NCBI RefSeq assembly: GCF_002939945.1 | Contig: NZ_MDEB01000001.1 | Span: forward strand, 124,001-188,000 | Direction of reading: 5' to 3' | DNA: 64,000 nt | Origin: Xanthomonas arboricola pv. populi | GTDB lineage: Bacteria > Pseudomonadota > Gammaproteobacteria > Xanthomonadales > Xanthomonadaceae | Notes under the pieces: generated by a model | What the model was told of the DNA's origin: nothing | Seen by the model: only the letters and a program-made list of their open reading frames with translations | Databases searched by the model: none | Made by a program: the position numbers and the translations under genes | Part shown: in pieces, positions 1-9,910 of the stretch | Layout: each line of letters opens with the position of its first letter | Numbering within the stretch: the stretch's first letter is position 1

Positions 1-205
1 TTTTCAAGAGCCGGACCTGCATGCGCGGCTCGTGTCGCGAATCGTCGTCGGCAGCATCGTCGCCGACTCGGAGCTCATCACCCGCAACTTTCCTGACGGG
101 ATCAGCCTTGTTGAGATGCTCTGCATCTACGAAGTGGTCGATGGAAAAATCCAAAAAGCCTCATTCGCTACGGGCTCACGCATTGGCAACGCATCTACTC
201 CATGA
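1..205 (+). CDS. SnoaL/NTF2-like protein, C-terminal fragment
   Basis: An open frame runs from base 2 to the TGA at 203-205, giving 67 residues; the N-terminus lies outside the window. The stretch SLVEMLCIYEVVDGKI resembles the last two strands of the SnoaL/NTF2-like cone fold (pattern YEVxDGKI), found in polyketide cyclases, ketosteroid isomerases and many small proteins of unknown function. No catalytic residue can be judged from this fragment. A hairpin follows the stop by 8 nt, which supports a real gene end. The family assignment is tentative because so little is visible. Confidence 0.6.
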   Translation, partial: FQEPDLHARLVSRIVVGSIVADSELITRNFPDGISLVEMLCIYEVVDGKIQKASFATGSRIGNASTP

Positions 206-213
206 AACGTCCC

Positions 214-239
214 AGGTGCTCGGTGCGTGCCGAGCACCT
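214..239 (+). terminator. Hairpin terminator after SnoaL-like gene
   Basis: Arms AGGTGCTCGG (214-223) and CCGAGCACCT (230-239) are perfectly complementary across a 6-nt loop. Only a short TTT run follows. The hairpin sits 8 nt after the stop of the upstream gene. Confidence 0.6.
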
Positions 240-333
240 TTCCGGCTGAGCGCGGAAAAGCCATTGAACGCATTCTGGTTTCCAGCGCACCACCCTGCTT
301 CTCGGCAACACCAAGTTGCAGGGTGGCGCAGCG

Positions 334-2127
334 TTATGCAGCCAATGCGAGCTTCGCTTTGACACCGACGCTGCGTGAGCTGCTGGCAACACTCTCCACC
401 AGCGCGGTCGCCTGATCTTCGAGTGCACGGGCCGACGATGCCATGGTGTCAACGAGCGCGGAATTTTGCTGTGTCGCTGCATCCATCTGGGAAATGGTCT
501 GATTGATCTGCTCGATGCCGGCGCTCTGCTCGTGACTGGCCGCCGCGATGCCACTCATGATGTCGTTGACCTGCCTCACCGAGGAAAGCAGCTCTTCCAT
601 GGCCTTGCCCGCCACGTTGACCTGCTCCGCTCCCTGGCCCACCTTCGCACCCGAATCGGCGATCAGGTCGCGGATCTCCTTGGCGGCCATGGTGCAGCGC
701 TGAGCAAGGCTACGCACCTCGGAAGCAACGACCGCAAAGCCACGCCCCTGCTCGCCGGCCCGCGCCGCTTCCACAGCCGCGTTCAGCGCGAGGATATTGG
801 TTTGAAACGCGATGCCGTCGATGACGGTGATGATTTCGCCGATCTTCCGCGATGACGCCTGGATCGCCGCCATTGTGCTGACGACACCATTGACCAGCTC
901 GCCGCCGTGCAATGCGGTTTCTGCGGCCTTGCTCGCCAGAGAGTTGGCCTGACGCGCACCCTCAGCGTTCTTGCGAACGATGCTGGTCATTTCTTCCATG
1001 GAACTTGCAGTCTCCTCGAGGGCGGCCGCCTGCTGTTCCGTGCGCCGCGACAGGTCATCGTTGCTGCGCACAATATCGCCTGCCGCATGGCTGAGCGTGT
1101 TTGCCACCTCGCCCAGCTGACGTCCGGCTTCCACGTCCATCAATGCTCCAACCGCACGCAATGGCGTGCCATCTGCGGCCCGCTTGGTCAGACCGCGTGC
1201 GCGGAACCATCGGTACTGGCCGTTCTTGAGCTGCAGGCGATACTCGATATCGAAGTTGGTGCGGCCACTGCGGTCGTTCAAATGCGCTGCGAACGCATTC
1301 AGAGAACGCTCCTTGTCTTCCGGGTGAAGCCGCGACGCCCAGCTATCCAGCACATTGGGAAACTCCTGCTCGGATTCGAAGCCAAGCAGGTGGCGGAACT
1401 GCTGGGACCACCAGAACTCGTTGTTCGGATTGATCGGGTCACCCGCGATCACGCTCATGTCCCACAAGCCATCGCTGAGCATCTGTGAGCCGAGTTCGAA
1501 GCGGGTCAGGGTGATATCGAGGAACTGGTCCCGTTCACGGCGCTCGGTGATATCGGTGAGCGAACCCGCCACACGGAGCGGTAAGCCTTGCGCATCGCGC
1601 TCGGTCGTGCCGAATGCCCGGAACCAGCGGTACTCACCGGACTTCAAACGCAAGCGATTTTCCACGTCGTAGGGAGTCCGACCACTGCGATCGGCAAGGT
1701 GTGCCGCAAAGGCATCCAGCGTCGGCTGCTTGTCGTCCGGGTGCAGGCACGCGACCCAACTGTCCAGGACGTTGGGAAAATCCTGTTCAGAGGCAAAGCC
1801 CAGCAGCCGACGCATCTGCGGCGACCACCACACAGGGCTGTCGGGATGACTGGGATCACCGGCAATGACACCAATATCCCAAAGACCGTCAGTCGTACCG
1901 CTGGCGACCAGCTCGAAGCGGCCCTCCAGATGGCGTAACGCGATCGTTGCGTCTTCCGCCCGGGCCTTGGCCAGATCGCGCTCCTGTTGCGCCGCGTACA
2001 AGGACTCGGCCAGCTTCTTGAGAAGCAGCGCCGGCCCGTTGTTCGGCCACTGCGCAGTGCCGCCATTCAACGTGGCATCAACCGCTTTGGTCAGCGTGTC
2101 CACCTTGTGGCTGTCGGAGAAGAACAT
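334..2127 (-). CDS. Soluble tandem-PAS methyl-accepting chemotaxis protein
   Basis: A 597-residue chemoreceptor that signals to the CheA-CheW complex. It has no signal peptide or membrane span, so it should sense in the cytoplasm. Residues about 1-70 form a helical leader. Two PAS_3-type domains follow (about 71-190 and 200-315) and are close copies of each other; both carry [10 protein letters not shown](D/E)DK, DRSGRT and YRWFRA. The remainder is the MCP signalling domain with the hairpin tip [20 protein letters not shown] and the flank [15 protein letters not shown]. There is no C-terminal NWETF-type pentapeptide. The reading frame stays open upstream, but the start at 2127 was chosen because AGAGGT precedes it, the protein is PAS-like only from here, and a sigma28-type promoter lies just upstream. 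The ligand or cofactor is unknown; related PAS receptors sense redox or energy state. Confidence 0.93.
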   Translation of the reverse strand: MFFSDSHKVDTLTKAVDATLNGGTAQWPNNGPALLLKKLAESLYAAQQERDLAKARAEDATIALRHLEGRFELVASGTTDGLWDIGVIAGDPSHPDSPVWWSPQMRRLLGFASEQDFPNVLDSWVACLHPDDKQPTLDAFAAHLADRSGRTPYDVENRLRLKSGEYRWFRAFGTTERDAQGLPLRVAGSLTDITERRERDQFLDITLTRFELGSQMLSDGLWDMSVIAGDPINPNNEFWWSQQFRHLLGFESEQEFPNVLDSWASRLHPEDKERSLNAFAAHLNDRSGRTNFDIEYRLQLKNGQYRWFRARGLTKRAADGTPLRAVGALMDVEAGRQLGEVANTLSHAAGDIVRSNDDLSRRTEQQAAALEETASSMEEMTSIVRKNAEGARQANSLASKAAETALHGGELVNGVVSTMAAIQASSRKIGEIITVIDGIAFQTNILALNAAVEAARAGEQGRGFAVVASEVRSLAQRCTMAAKEIRDLIADSGAKVGQGAEQVNVAGKAMEELLSSVRQVNDIMSGIAAASHEQSAGIEQINQTISQMDAATQQNSALVDTMASSARALEDQATALVESVASSSRSVGVKAKLALAA

Positions 2128-2162
2128 AGCGACCTCTGCTGCTTGCGTTGGGGATGCGTCCC

Positions 2163-2188
2163 TAACGGCGGCGATCTGCCTTTCTTGA
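2163..2188 (-). promoter_or_regulatory. Putative sigma28 (FliA) promoter
   Basis: Read on the minus strand: TCAAG (2188-2184), 14 nt, then GCCGTTA (2169-2163). This fits the pseudomonad-type flagellar sigma28 pattern TCAAG-N14/15-GCCGATA with one mismatch. It places the transcript start about 30 nt before the chemoreceptor ATG. A FliA promoter is expected for chemotaxis genes. No mapping data are available here. Confidence 0.6.
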
Positions 2189-2363
2189 TAGTCCCTTGTC
2201 GATCCAACAGTCTGGGTGAGTCGAGCATTCAGCTGGACACGAGCAGCAGTCCTGGTGGATCGGGCCTGCCGTCTGCTACTCCTTGCCAAACGGGGCGGCT
2301 CCGGGGGCACTGCGGCCCGCGGAGACAGACATGCTGCACGACACGGGCAAGCAGCGAGGACGG

Positions 2364-3440
2364 CTACACGCCGGCCGGCTCGTGGATCGGGCAGCGGTTG
2401 AACTCGGCGCGGAACCGGCGCGAAGCTGCCATCACGATACGGCGCGCCCGGTTGAGGGCGCCTAGCGGCCGGTGGGCCGCTAACGCATGCCACGGCGAGA
2501 AAGCGATGCGGTCTTCCAACTGCTGCGAGTTCTTTCCGTCCCAGCCGGCCTGGCGCTCGACGACCACACGCGCGACCGCCACAAAGGGGCTGATGGATTG
2601 CGGCCACTCTATCGACGCATCCTCAACCGGCATCTTTTCCACATCTCGACACAGTTGCACGCGCAGCTCCCACTCGGCCGGGCTGTCGAGGGTGCTGATG
2701 GCATGATGAACGGCCTCGCGCTGCGCGTCCTGGGAGTCGCCAACGTCCTGCCCATCCAGTTCAACAAGATTGCTGGATACAGGCGCAAGCGAGAACTTGG
2801 CGATGTAACGCCCGTAGAGAAACGGTACCTGCGAGAAAAACGTCTCGCCCAGTGGATGAATTTGCGGCTGTCCGCCCATCTGCTTGATGCTGCCGCTTCC
2901 CCCGCCGATCTTTTCAAGGCTGTTCTCCACCCCCCGGAGCACTTTCGAAAGTGCCGCCTTGGCACGTGGCGCCTTTTCAGTGGTGGTCGCAAGAATGCGG
3001 AAATTACGCAAAAACCCTTCAGGGCCCGGAGTGGTGAAGGAAGGGCCGTTGACCATCAAGAAATCCTGACTGTGCTTTTCGTCTCCCCCCTCGACGCGCT
3101 CACCAATCACACCCAACACCTTCAACGCCAAGGCACGCGGAGTTGAGACAGCATCGCTCAATTGTTCGGCAGGTGGCGATGACAGACGGATATACGCATC
3201 GTATTGCCCGGGCCCTGCGAACAAGCCTTGTCGTAGCTCTTCAGGAAGATCGTTGAATACGGTGAGTCTGGCGGTAAACAGGCCCTGCCCTTTCGCGTGG
3301 ACTGCGCGGTGCGCATGCCCCTCCTTCTCAGCCACGGTCGTTGCCATGTCAACGAACAACGATTCCAGGGAACGAATGGTTTCCTGCTCACTGACGCTGG
3401 GCGTTTCCAGATCGGGGCGGTATTCGACGGGCGCGTTCAT
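2364..3440 (-). CDS. Catalase-family haem protein (SrpA-like clade)
   Basis: A 358-residue protein of the small catalase-related family, whose members degrade H2O2 or act as haem peroxidases. Visible family motifs are [12 protein letters not shown] near residue 44, with His48 as the likely distal catalytic His, then [10 protein letters not shown] with the partner Asn, and the C-terminal block [12 protein letters not shown]. In relatives as I recall them, this block continues VYxxS and the Tyr is the probable proximal haem ligand. Here the same place reads IVMAAS, so Met replaces Tyr and activity is uncertain. There is no signal peptide. The gene is 236 nt upstream of the chemoreceptor on the same strand and is probably a separate unit, since that receptor has its own promoter. 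Confidence 0.85.
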   Translation of the reverse strand: MNAPVEYRPDLETPSVSEQETIRSLESLFVDMATTVAEKEGHAHRAVHAKGQGLFTARLTVFNDLPEELRQGLFAGPGQYDAYIRLSSPPAEQLSDAVSTPRALALKVLGVIGERVEGGDEKHSQDFLMVNGPSFTTPGPEGFLRNFRILATTTEKAPRAKAALSKVLRGVENSLEKIGGGSGSIKQMGGQPQIHPLGETFFSQVPFLYGRYIAKFSLAPVSSNLVELDGQDVGDSQDAQREAVHHAISTLDSPAEWELRVQLCRDVEKMPVEDASIEWPQSISPFVAVARVVVERQAGWDGKNSQQLEDRIAFSPWHALAAHRPLGALNRARRIVMAASRRFRAEFNRCPIHEPAGV

Positions 3441-3598
3441 GCGTTTCCTGGCGTGATGGCTGGTGAGGCCAATGTGCTACGCCCGCTGTTTACGCTACGT
3501 CGAAGCCGAGGAGACTCAGCTGTCGAGGCCGCACGCCTACTCCGCCCTGCCCTTGCAACGGCAACAGCTAACAGGCAGGCGATCCAGCTCAAGACATA

Positions 3599-3688
3599 TG
3601 GCGGAGAGAGTGGGATTCGAACCCACGGAAGGTTTGACCCTTCGCCGGTTTTCAAGACCGGTGCCTTAAACCGCTCGGCCATCTCTCC
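3599..3688 (-). tRNA. tRNA-Ser (anticodon UGA)
   Basis: Read on the minus strand, the gene opens GGAGAGATGGCCGAGCGG, has an anticodon loop CTTGAAA with UGA, a long class II variable arm, the T-loop GGTTCGAATCC and an acceptor closing TCTCTCC. The 3' CCA is encoded. Serine identity follows from the anticodon and the long variable arm. It lies between the catalase-family gene and the LysR gene. Confidence 0.97.
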
Positions 3689-3700
3689 GATGCTGCCTTG

Positions 3701-3730
3701 CGTGATCACCGAAGGCATCGGGTGATCACG
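3701..3730. repeat. Perfect inverted repeat upstream of tRNA-Ser
   Basis: CGTGATCACC (3701-3710) is perfectly complementary to GGTGATCACG (3721-3730) with a 10-nt spacer. It lies 12 nt from the tRNA 5' end and about 250 nt after the LysR stop. It may end LysR transcription or bind a regulator; it lacks a T-run. The rest of 3731-3981 holds only short direct repeats (TGCTGCCTTGC three times, CCCGGGCGCGC twice) and no gene. Confidence 0.5.
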
Positions 3731-3981
3731 CTTGCGCCACGCGCGGTGCGGGTGACGTATGTCGATAGACGCTGCGTTTCGACAGATGCTGCCTTGCGCG
3801 GTGCCATCGACCCAGGATTGCTCCCGGGCGCGCATTCTCGCATGCCCGGGCGCGCTTTGCTAAGCGCTGCTGCCTTGCTGGGTTGCAAATCTCTGCCAAG
3901 CGGCTCGGCTTTACTGCATCACACAGCGCTGCTGAAGCGACGTCGCGCTGCTGCGCCGACATCGACGACCAAGCACAGCGC

Positions 3982-5019
3982 TCAGCCGGCTTCGGCCACG
4001 GCCAGACGCGGTGCAGTTGCAGCCGCACGCTTGAGCTTTTCGGCCAGCTCGGCGCAGTTGCCGCCGCAATCCAGACGCGAGCGTTCGATTTCCTGCGGCA
4101 GGTGTTCGGCCAGGAAGTCGATGAACACCCGCACCGCCGGCAGCAGGCCGCGGCGCGAGGCGAATACCGCGTGGCAGATGCCCTGCGGCAGCGACCAGTG
4201 CGGCAGCACCACTTCCAGCTCGCCGCTGCGCACTGCCTGGGCGCACACGGTTTCCGGCAGCATGGTGATGCCGAAGCCATCGCGTGCCATCGACTGCAGC
4301 AGCGGGAAATCGAAACCGGCCAGACGCGGCTGCAGGTCAACGCGGCGCATCTCGCCGTTGGGGCCGTGCAGCTCCCAGCGCTGGTGCGCTTCGTCTTCGC
4401 TGGTGCTCATGGTGGTGTGGTTGGCCAGCTCGCTCGGGTCCTTGGGGCGCCCGGCACGGTCCAGATATTTGGGGCTGGCCACCAGCAACTCCTGCACCTG
4501 GCCGAAGCTGCGCATCACCAGGCTGCCGTCGTCGTCCAGGCGCGAGCGCACGCGCAGCGCGATGTCGTAGCCTTCGTTGATGACGTCGACGCGGCGATTG
4601 CTGATGTTGAGCTGCAGCCGCACCTTGGGATACTTGGCCAGGAATTCCGGCAACAGCTTGGGCAACTGGATCTGTGCCAGCGAAACCGGAACGCTCACGC
4701 GCACGAGACCGCGCGGCTCGGCGCTGAGACGGTCCACCACCTCGCGCGCGGCCTGGGCTTCGGCCAGCATGGTCTGCGCGTGCCGATGCACGCTGGTACC
4801 GACGTCGGTGACCGCGAAGCGGCGCGTGGAGCGCTGCAGCAGGCGCACGCCCAGGTCGGTCTCGAGCTGGCTGATACGGCGGCTCAGGCGCGACTTGGGG
4901 ATCCCGAGCGCACGCTCGGCTGCGGCAAAGCCGCCGTGGTCCACCACCATCGCGAAGTAATACAGGTCATTCAGGTCGTGCATGGCGCATGCATCCATGG
5001 ATAGAACGATAAGTGACAT
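3982..5019 (-). CDS. LysR-family transcriptional regulator
   Basis: A 345-residue LysR regulator. The N-terminal winged helix-turn-helix covers about residues 15-75 (GGFAAAERALGIPKSRLSRR). A periplasmic-binding-like effector domain follows, with PVSLAQIQLPKLLPEFLAKYP at the expected place after the linker. The start at 5019 is supported by AAAGGTG seven bases upstream; internal ATGs at 4998 and 4983 lack a comparable site. LysR proteins usually regulate a divergently transcribed neighbour, but the 428 bp upstream contain no convincing gene, so the target is unknown. Confidence 0.93.
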   Translation of the reverse strand: MSLIVLSMDACAMHDLNDLYYFAMVVDHGGFAAAERALGIPKSRLSRRISQLETDLGVRLLQRSTRRFAVTDVGTSVHRHAQTMLAEAQAAREVVDRLSAEPRGLVRVSVPVSLAQIQLPKLLPEFLAKYPKVRLQLNISNRRVDVINEGYDIALRVRSRLDDDGSLVMRSFGQVQELLVASPKYLDRAGRPKDPSELANHTTMSTSEDEAHQRWELHGPNGEMRRVDLQPRLAGFDFPLLQSMARDGFGITMLPETVCAQAVRSGELEVVLPHWSLPQGICHAVFASRRGLLPAVRVFIDFLAEHLPQEIERSRLDCGGNCAELAEKLKRAAATAPRLAVAEAG

Positions 5020-5447
5020 TTAATCACCTTTATCCCAACAGAGCAACGACCCGATACACCAGAAATGTAGTTCCGTGCAGCCAGATATCGAACTCCTGCG
5101 CACGCAGCTCCATCGTTTTGCCCCGGCAACGCGCGGCAACCAGCGCAGGTAGCGCTCGTAAGATCCGCCAGGGTCGTCCAAACGATGCAACAAGCCGTCC
5201 ACCTCGGGAATGCAAACGGGGCCAGTAATGGCCCCGTTTCCGTTCAATGTTTTGTCAATCACGCCACCGCACATCTGGCAACCACGCAGCCGCGTTGGCG
5301 ACAGTGCTTAAAGTGGCTGACCAACGTCGCCAGCGTTCGCCAGTCGAGATTGCCTACGCGCTCAGAATCGAACATGAAAGATGCACGCAAATTCCACGCA
5401 TCGGCCGCGCCCGCCTGGCGGCAGCGCGACAAGCTCGCTGACCTCTC
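5020..5447. other. Gene-free interval between LysR gene and serS
   Basis: These 428 bp contain no open frame with recognisable protein character. The only structured element is the hairpin at 5214-5239. Since LysR genes normally sit opposite their target, this gap may mark a lost or moved neighbour; that is inference. Confidence 0.5.
5214..5239. terminator. Hairpin, probable serS terminator
   Basis: AAACGGGGCC (5214-5223) and GGCCCCGTTT (5230-5239) form a perfect 10-bp stem with a 6-nt loop. Each strand ends in a short TTT. It lies about 210 nt downstream of the serS stop, so it could terminate serS. Confidence 0.5.
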
Positions 5448-6836
<1,389 letters not shown>

Positions 6837-6838
6837 CT

Positions 6839-7489
6839 ATGCCCGCGCCCCGCCCTGCGTCCGATCGTCAGATCGTCCTGCGTTTGCCCCGCCACACACT
6901 GAAAATTGCCGGTATCGCCTTCGTTGCCGGCCTGTTGTTGTTCCTGCTGGTGTGGGCCACCGGCCGCAAGGACGACTTCTACAAGGCCTCGCCGGCCCAA
7001 CCGGCTGCAGGTGCGCAAGCCGACGACAGCATCCAGCCGTTGCCCGCGCCGCTGCCGGCCCAGGACGGCGCCAGCGACATGCCGCAGGCCAAACCGCAGG
7101 AAGAAGCCCCAACGCTGGTGGAAACCGCGCCGCTAGCCCCGCCCGCGCCGACAGACGCGGTTCCCGGCGCGCCGGGCGCAGCACCGGCAAACGCCTCGGC
7201 AGCCGCAGGCGGAGATCGCCCGGTGCCGATGCAGGGCCAGATGCCGCCGCCGCGCTATCCCTCGGCTGCCCTGCGTCGCGGCGATGCCGGCGATGTGGTG
7301 GTGCGGGTGGACGTGGACGCAGCAGGAAACCCGGGCGGGGTGACGCTGGTTCAACGCAGCGGTTCGCGCGATCTGGACCGCGCCGCGATGGAAGCGGTGC
7401 GTCACTGGCGCTTCCATCCGGCCCAGCGCAACGGCCAGCCGATTGCCGGCAGCCTGGATATCCCGTTCGAGTTCAAGCCGGCGCAGTAA
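6839..7489 (+). CDS. TonB-like energy transducer, copy 1
   Basis: A 216-residue protein with the three-part TonB layout: a cytoplasmic Arg-rich start, one membrane helix (about 21-39, AGIAFVAGLLLFLLVWATG), a Pro/Ala-rich periplasmic spacer (about 45-125), and a TonB C-terminal domain (PPPRYPSAALRRGDAG through HWRFHPAQRNGQP). TonB proteins couple inner-membrane proton force to outer-membrane transporters. No exbB, exbD or receptor gene is adjacent. The GTG at 6746 would add 31 residues without protein character, so ATG 6839 was chosen. It is followed by a second gene of the same type. Confidence 0.85.
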   Translation: MPAPRPASDRQIVLRLPRHTLKIAGIAFVAGLLLFLLVWATGRKDDFYKASPAQPAAGAQADDSIQPLPAPLPAQDGASDMPQAKPQEEAPTLVETAPLAPPAPTDAVPGAPGAAPANASAAAGGDRPVPMQGQMPPPRYPSAALRRGDAGDVVVRVDVDAAGNPGGVTLVQRSGSRDLDRAAMEAVRHWRFHPAQRNGQPIAGSLDIPFEFKPAQ

Positions 7490-7728
7490 GCGCGGACGAT
7501 AAGCCGCGTCGTGCGCACCGCAAACCGACGACGGCCGGACTGCCGCAATCGACGAACATCACTGCGCGTTAACCGGACAAAGCGGGTCGAACCAGACCCG
7601 GCGTCGGCTTGACCAAGCTGAATGTCTGCCGCCGTTTAAACCTTCCTGGGTGCCCTGCCTTAGCTGGGCCTCAGGCAGGGCCGACCAGACTGGCCACGTC
7701 ATCCCAAAGATGTGCCAGGAGGCCGGCC

Positions 7729-8307
7729 ATGTCCTTCATCACCGATCCCTCGTCACACCCCACGCAGGCATTGCCGCATCGGCCCGTGCACGCTGACGAC
7801 CAGGTGCGCGACGACACTGTCGATGGCGCTTCGCCATGGCTGTGGGCGACCCTGCTGGCGGTGCTGGTGGTAGTGCCGACCTGGTGGTGGGCCCGACACA
7901 GCGACGAATCGTTTGCGACCGACACGCGCCCCGCGCCGGTGGCCAGTCGCCAGATCCTGCCGACATCGGAGGGCCCGCGTGCAATGACCATGATCGCGCA
8001 CCCACCCGTGCGCGCGCCGATCAGCACCGAAGCAGCGATTCCGCTGCCGGGCAATGCGATGCCGAGCTATCCATCAGACATCGCGCACGCCGGGATCGAA
8101 GCTAGCCGCACCGCGCGCCTGCAGCTGGATGTGCAAGGCCAGGTGAGCGCTGTGACCATTGTCGATCGCAGCGGCAGCAACGACCCGCGTCTGGACGCAG
8201 CGGTGATGGACAGCTTGCGTCAGTGGCGTTTCGAGCCAGCCACCCGCGATGGCCATGCAGTCGTCAGTAGCGTGCAGGTGCCGGTGGAGTTCACCGCAGA
8301 GCGCTGA
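7729..8307 (+). CDS. TonB-like energy transducer, copy 2
   Basis: A 192-residue protein with the same plan as its upstream neighbour: a membrane helix at about 35-53 (WLWATLLAVLVVVPTWWWA), a periplasmic spacer, and a TonB C-terminal domain ending QWRFEPATRDGHA. The spacer is shorter and less Pro-rich. The start at 7729 is fixed by AGGAGG immediately upstream. A 239-nt gap with a small hairpin (7652-7659 pairing with 7674-7681) separates the two copies. They look like a diverged tandem duplication. Which outer-membrane receptors they serve cannot be read here. Confidence 0.82.
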   Translation: MSFITDPSSHPTQALPHRPVHADDQVRDDTVDGASPWLWATLLAVLVVVPTWWWARHSDESFATDTRPAPVASRQILPTSEGPRAMTMIAHPPVRAPISTEAAIPLPGNAMPSYPSDIAHAGIEASRTARLQLDVQGQVSAVTIVDRSGSNDPRLDAAVMDSLRQWRFEPATRDGHAVVSSVQVPVEFTAER

Positions 8308-8469
8308 GTGGGATCATCGACAAAGTTGGATCGCAGTAGCGCCGTGCTAGCTGCGATGCGGCATCCGAGCGTCGACTGACAGGCGTTATCCACTCACGAC
8401 GCTTTCGATCGAGCAGTCCTCAACCGGTAAGAGAACTGCCCGCCTTTCCTACCGAAGCCGTTTCGCTAC

Positions 8470-9783
8470 TCAGGCCGTTTCGAGCCCGAAACCGGCACCC
8501 CGCGCCAGGTTGTCGAAGCCCGGGAACGAGGTTGCGACATTGGCCACATCGTTGACCCGCACGCTGCCGGTGGACAGCTGCCCGGCAATGGCAAACGCCA
8601 TCGCGATGCGGTGGTCGCCATGGCTTTCGATCACGCCGCTGCCGATGCTGCCGCCATGAATGGTGGCGCCATCCGGGGTTTCGTCCACCTGCACGCCCAG
8701 CGCGCGCAGGCCGATGGCCATCGCTGCAAGGCGATCGGATTCCTTGACCCGCAACTCGGCAGCGCCGGTGACCACGGTCTGTCCAGTTGCGGCAGCAGCG
8801 GCCACAAACAGGGCCGGGAACTCGTCGATCATGTCCGGCACCAGCGCTTCGGGAATCTGCGCGCCCTGCAGCGGCGCATAGCGCACGCGCAGATCGGCCA
8901 CCGGCTCGCCGCCATGCTCGGCATGCTGTTCTTCGGCGATATCCGCGCCCATCAGCCGGAGTGCCGCAAGCAGCCCGGTGCGACGTGGGTTCAGGCCCAC
9001 CGCGCGCAACAGCACGTGCGAGCCGGGAATGATGCTGGCTGCCACGATGAAAAACGCCGCCGAGGAGAAATCTGCAGGCACCGCGATATCGGTGGCGCGC
9101 AGGCGCTGACCGCCGCGCAGCCGTGCATTGCCGGGCGAGAAATCGATCTCCACGCCGAACGCGGACAGCATGCGCTCGGTGTAATCGCGGGTGGGATGCG
9201 GCTCGGTAACCGAGGTTTCGCCCTGCGCATACAGACCTGCCAGCAACACGGCGGATTTGACCTGCGCGCTGGCGACCGGCGAAACGAAGTCGATACCGTG
9301 CAAGGCCTGACCGCCGTGCACACGCAGCGGCGGGGTGCCGTCGTCTTCGGTGTCGATGCGCGCGCCCATCTGTGCCAGCGGGCCGGTCACGCGCCGCATC
9401 GGGCGATTGGACAGCGACGCATCGCCGACCAACGTGCTATCGAAGCGTTGCGCCGCCAGCAGGCCGGCGAGCAGGCGCATGCCGGTGCCGGCGTTGCCAC
9501 AATCCAGCGCCTGGCTGGGCGGCTGAAGACCATCCACCCCGACGCCGTGCACGATGCGCTGCGACGCCGACGGCGTGTCGATACGCACACCGAGCTGGGC
9601 GAAAATGGCCGCGGTGGAACGCGTGTCTTCGCCTTCGAGAAAGCCGTCGATCTGCGAGACGCCATCGGCCAATGCCGCAAACATCACTGCGCGATGCGAG
9701 ACCGATTTGTCGCCGGGAATGGCCAGGCTGCCCTGCAATGCGTTGCCCTGCCGGGCGATCCAGTGGTGCGTGCTGCTGCTCAT
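8470..9783 (-). CDS. aroA: 3-phosphoshikimate 1-carboxyvinyltransferase (EPSP synthase)
   Basis: A 437-residue enzyme of the shikimate pathway that joins shikimate-3-phosphate and PEP. The N-terminal substrate loop has PGDKSVSHR (Lys26). NAGTGMRLLAG starts at 97, and KESDRLAAMA marks the second half of the two-domain inverse alpha/beta barrel. The active-site loop reads NAGTGMRL where the E. coli type has NAGTAMRP, so this belongs to the other sequence class. It is the last gene of serC-pheA-aroA, 127 nt after pheA. Confidence 0.97.
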   Translation of the reverse strand: MSSSTHHWIARQGNALQGSLAIPGDKSVSHRAVMFAALADGVSQIDGFLEGEDTRSTAAIFAQLGVRIDTPSASQRIVHGVGVDGLQPPSQALDCGNAGTGMRLLAGLLAAQRFDSTLVGDASLSNRPMRRVTGPLAQMGARIDTEDDGTPPLRVHGGQALHGIDFVSPVASAQVKSAVLLAGLYAQGETSVTEPHPTRDYTERMLSAFGVEIDFSPGNARLRGGQRLRATDIAVPADFSSAAFFIVAASIIPGSHVLLRAVGLNPRRTGLLAALRLMGADIAEEQHAEHGGEPVADLRVRYAPLQGAQIPEALVPDMIDEFPALFVAAAAATGQTVVTGAAELRVKESDRLAAMAIGLRALGVQVDETPDGATIHGGSIGSGVIESHGDHRIAMAFAIAGQLSTGSVRVNDVANVATSFPGFDNLARGAGFGLETA

Positions 9784-9910
9784 GCGTGTGATCCGATTGC
9801 TGCGGCATCGCCCTGTTGGGCGGTGCGCGTTGGAGAGTGTCGTGGCGCCGCAGTCACCTCGGCCGGTGACGGCGCGCCAGTCAGGACTGCGCTTGCGGGA
9901 CGCCCGGCGC

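Noticed and set aside
2128..2607. N-terminal extension of the chemoreceptor by 160 residues
   Set aside because: The extension is Arg/Pro/Ala-rich without structure, contains the sigma28-type promoter and overlaps the end of the catalase-family gene.
5013..5274. Small frames on both strands upstream of the LysR gene
   Set aside because: Composition is unlike protein, there is no ribosome site and no family match.
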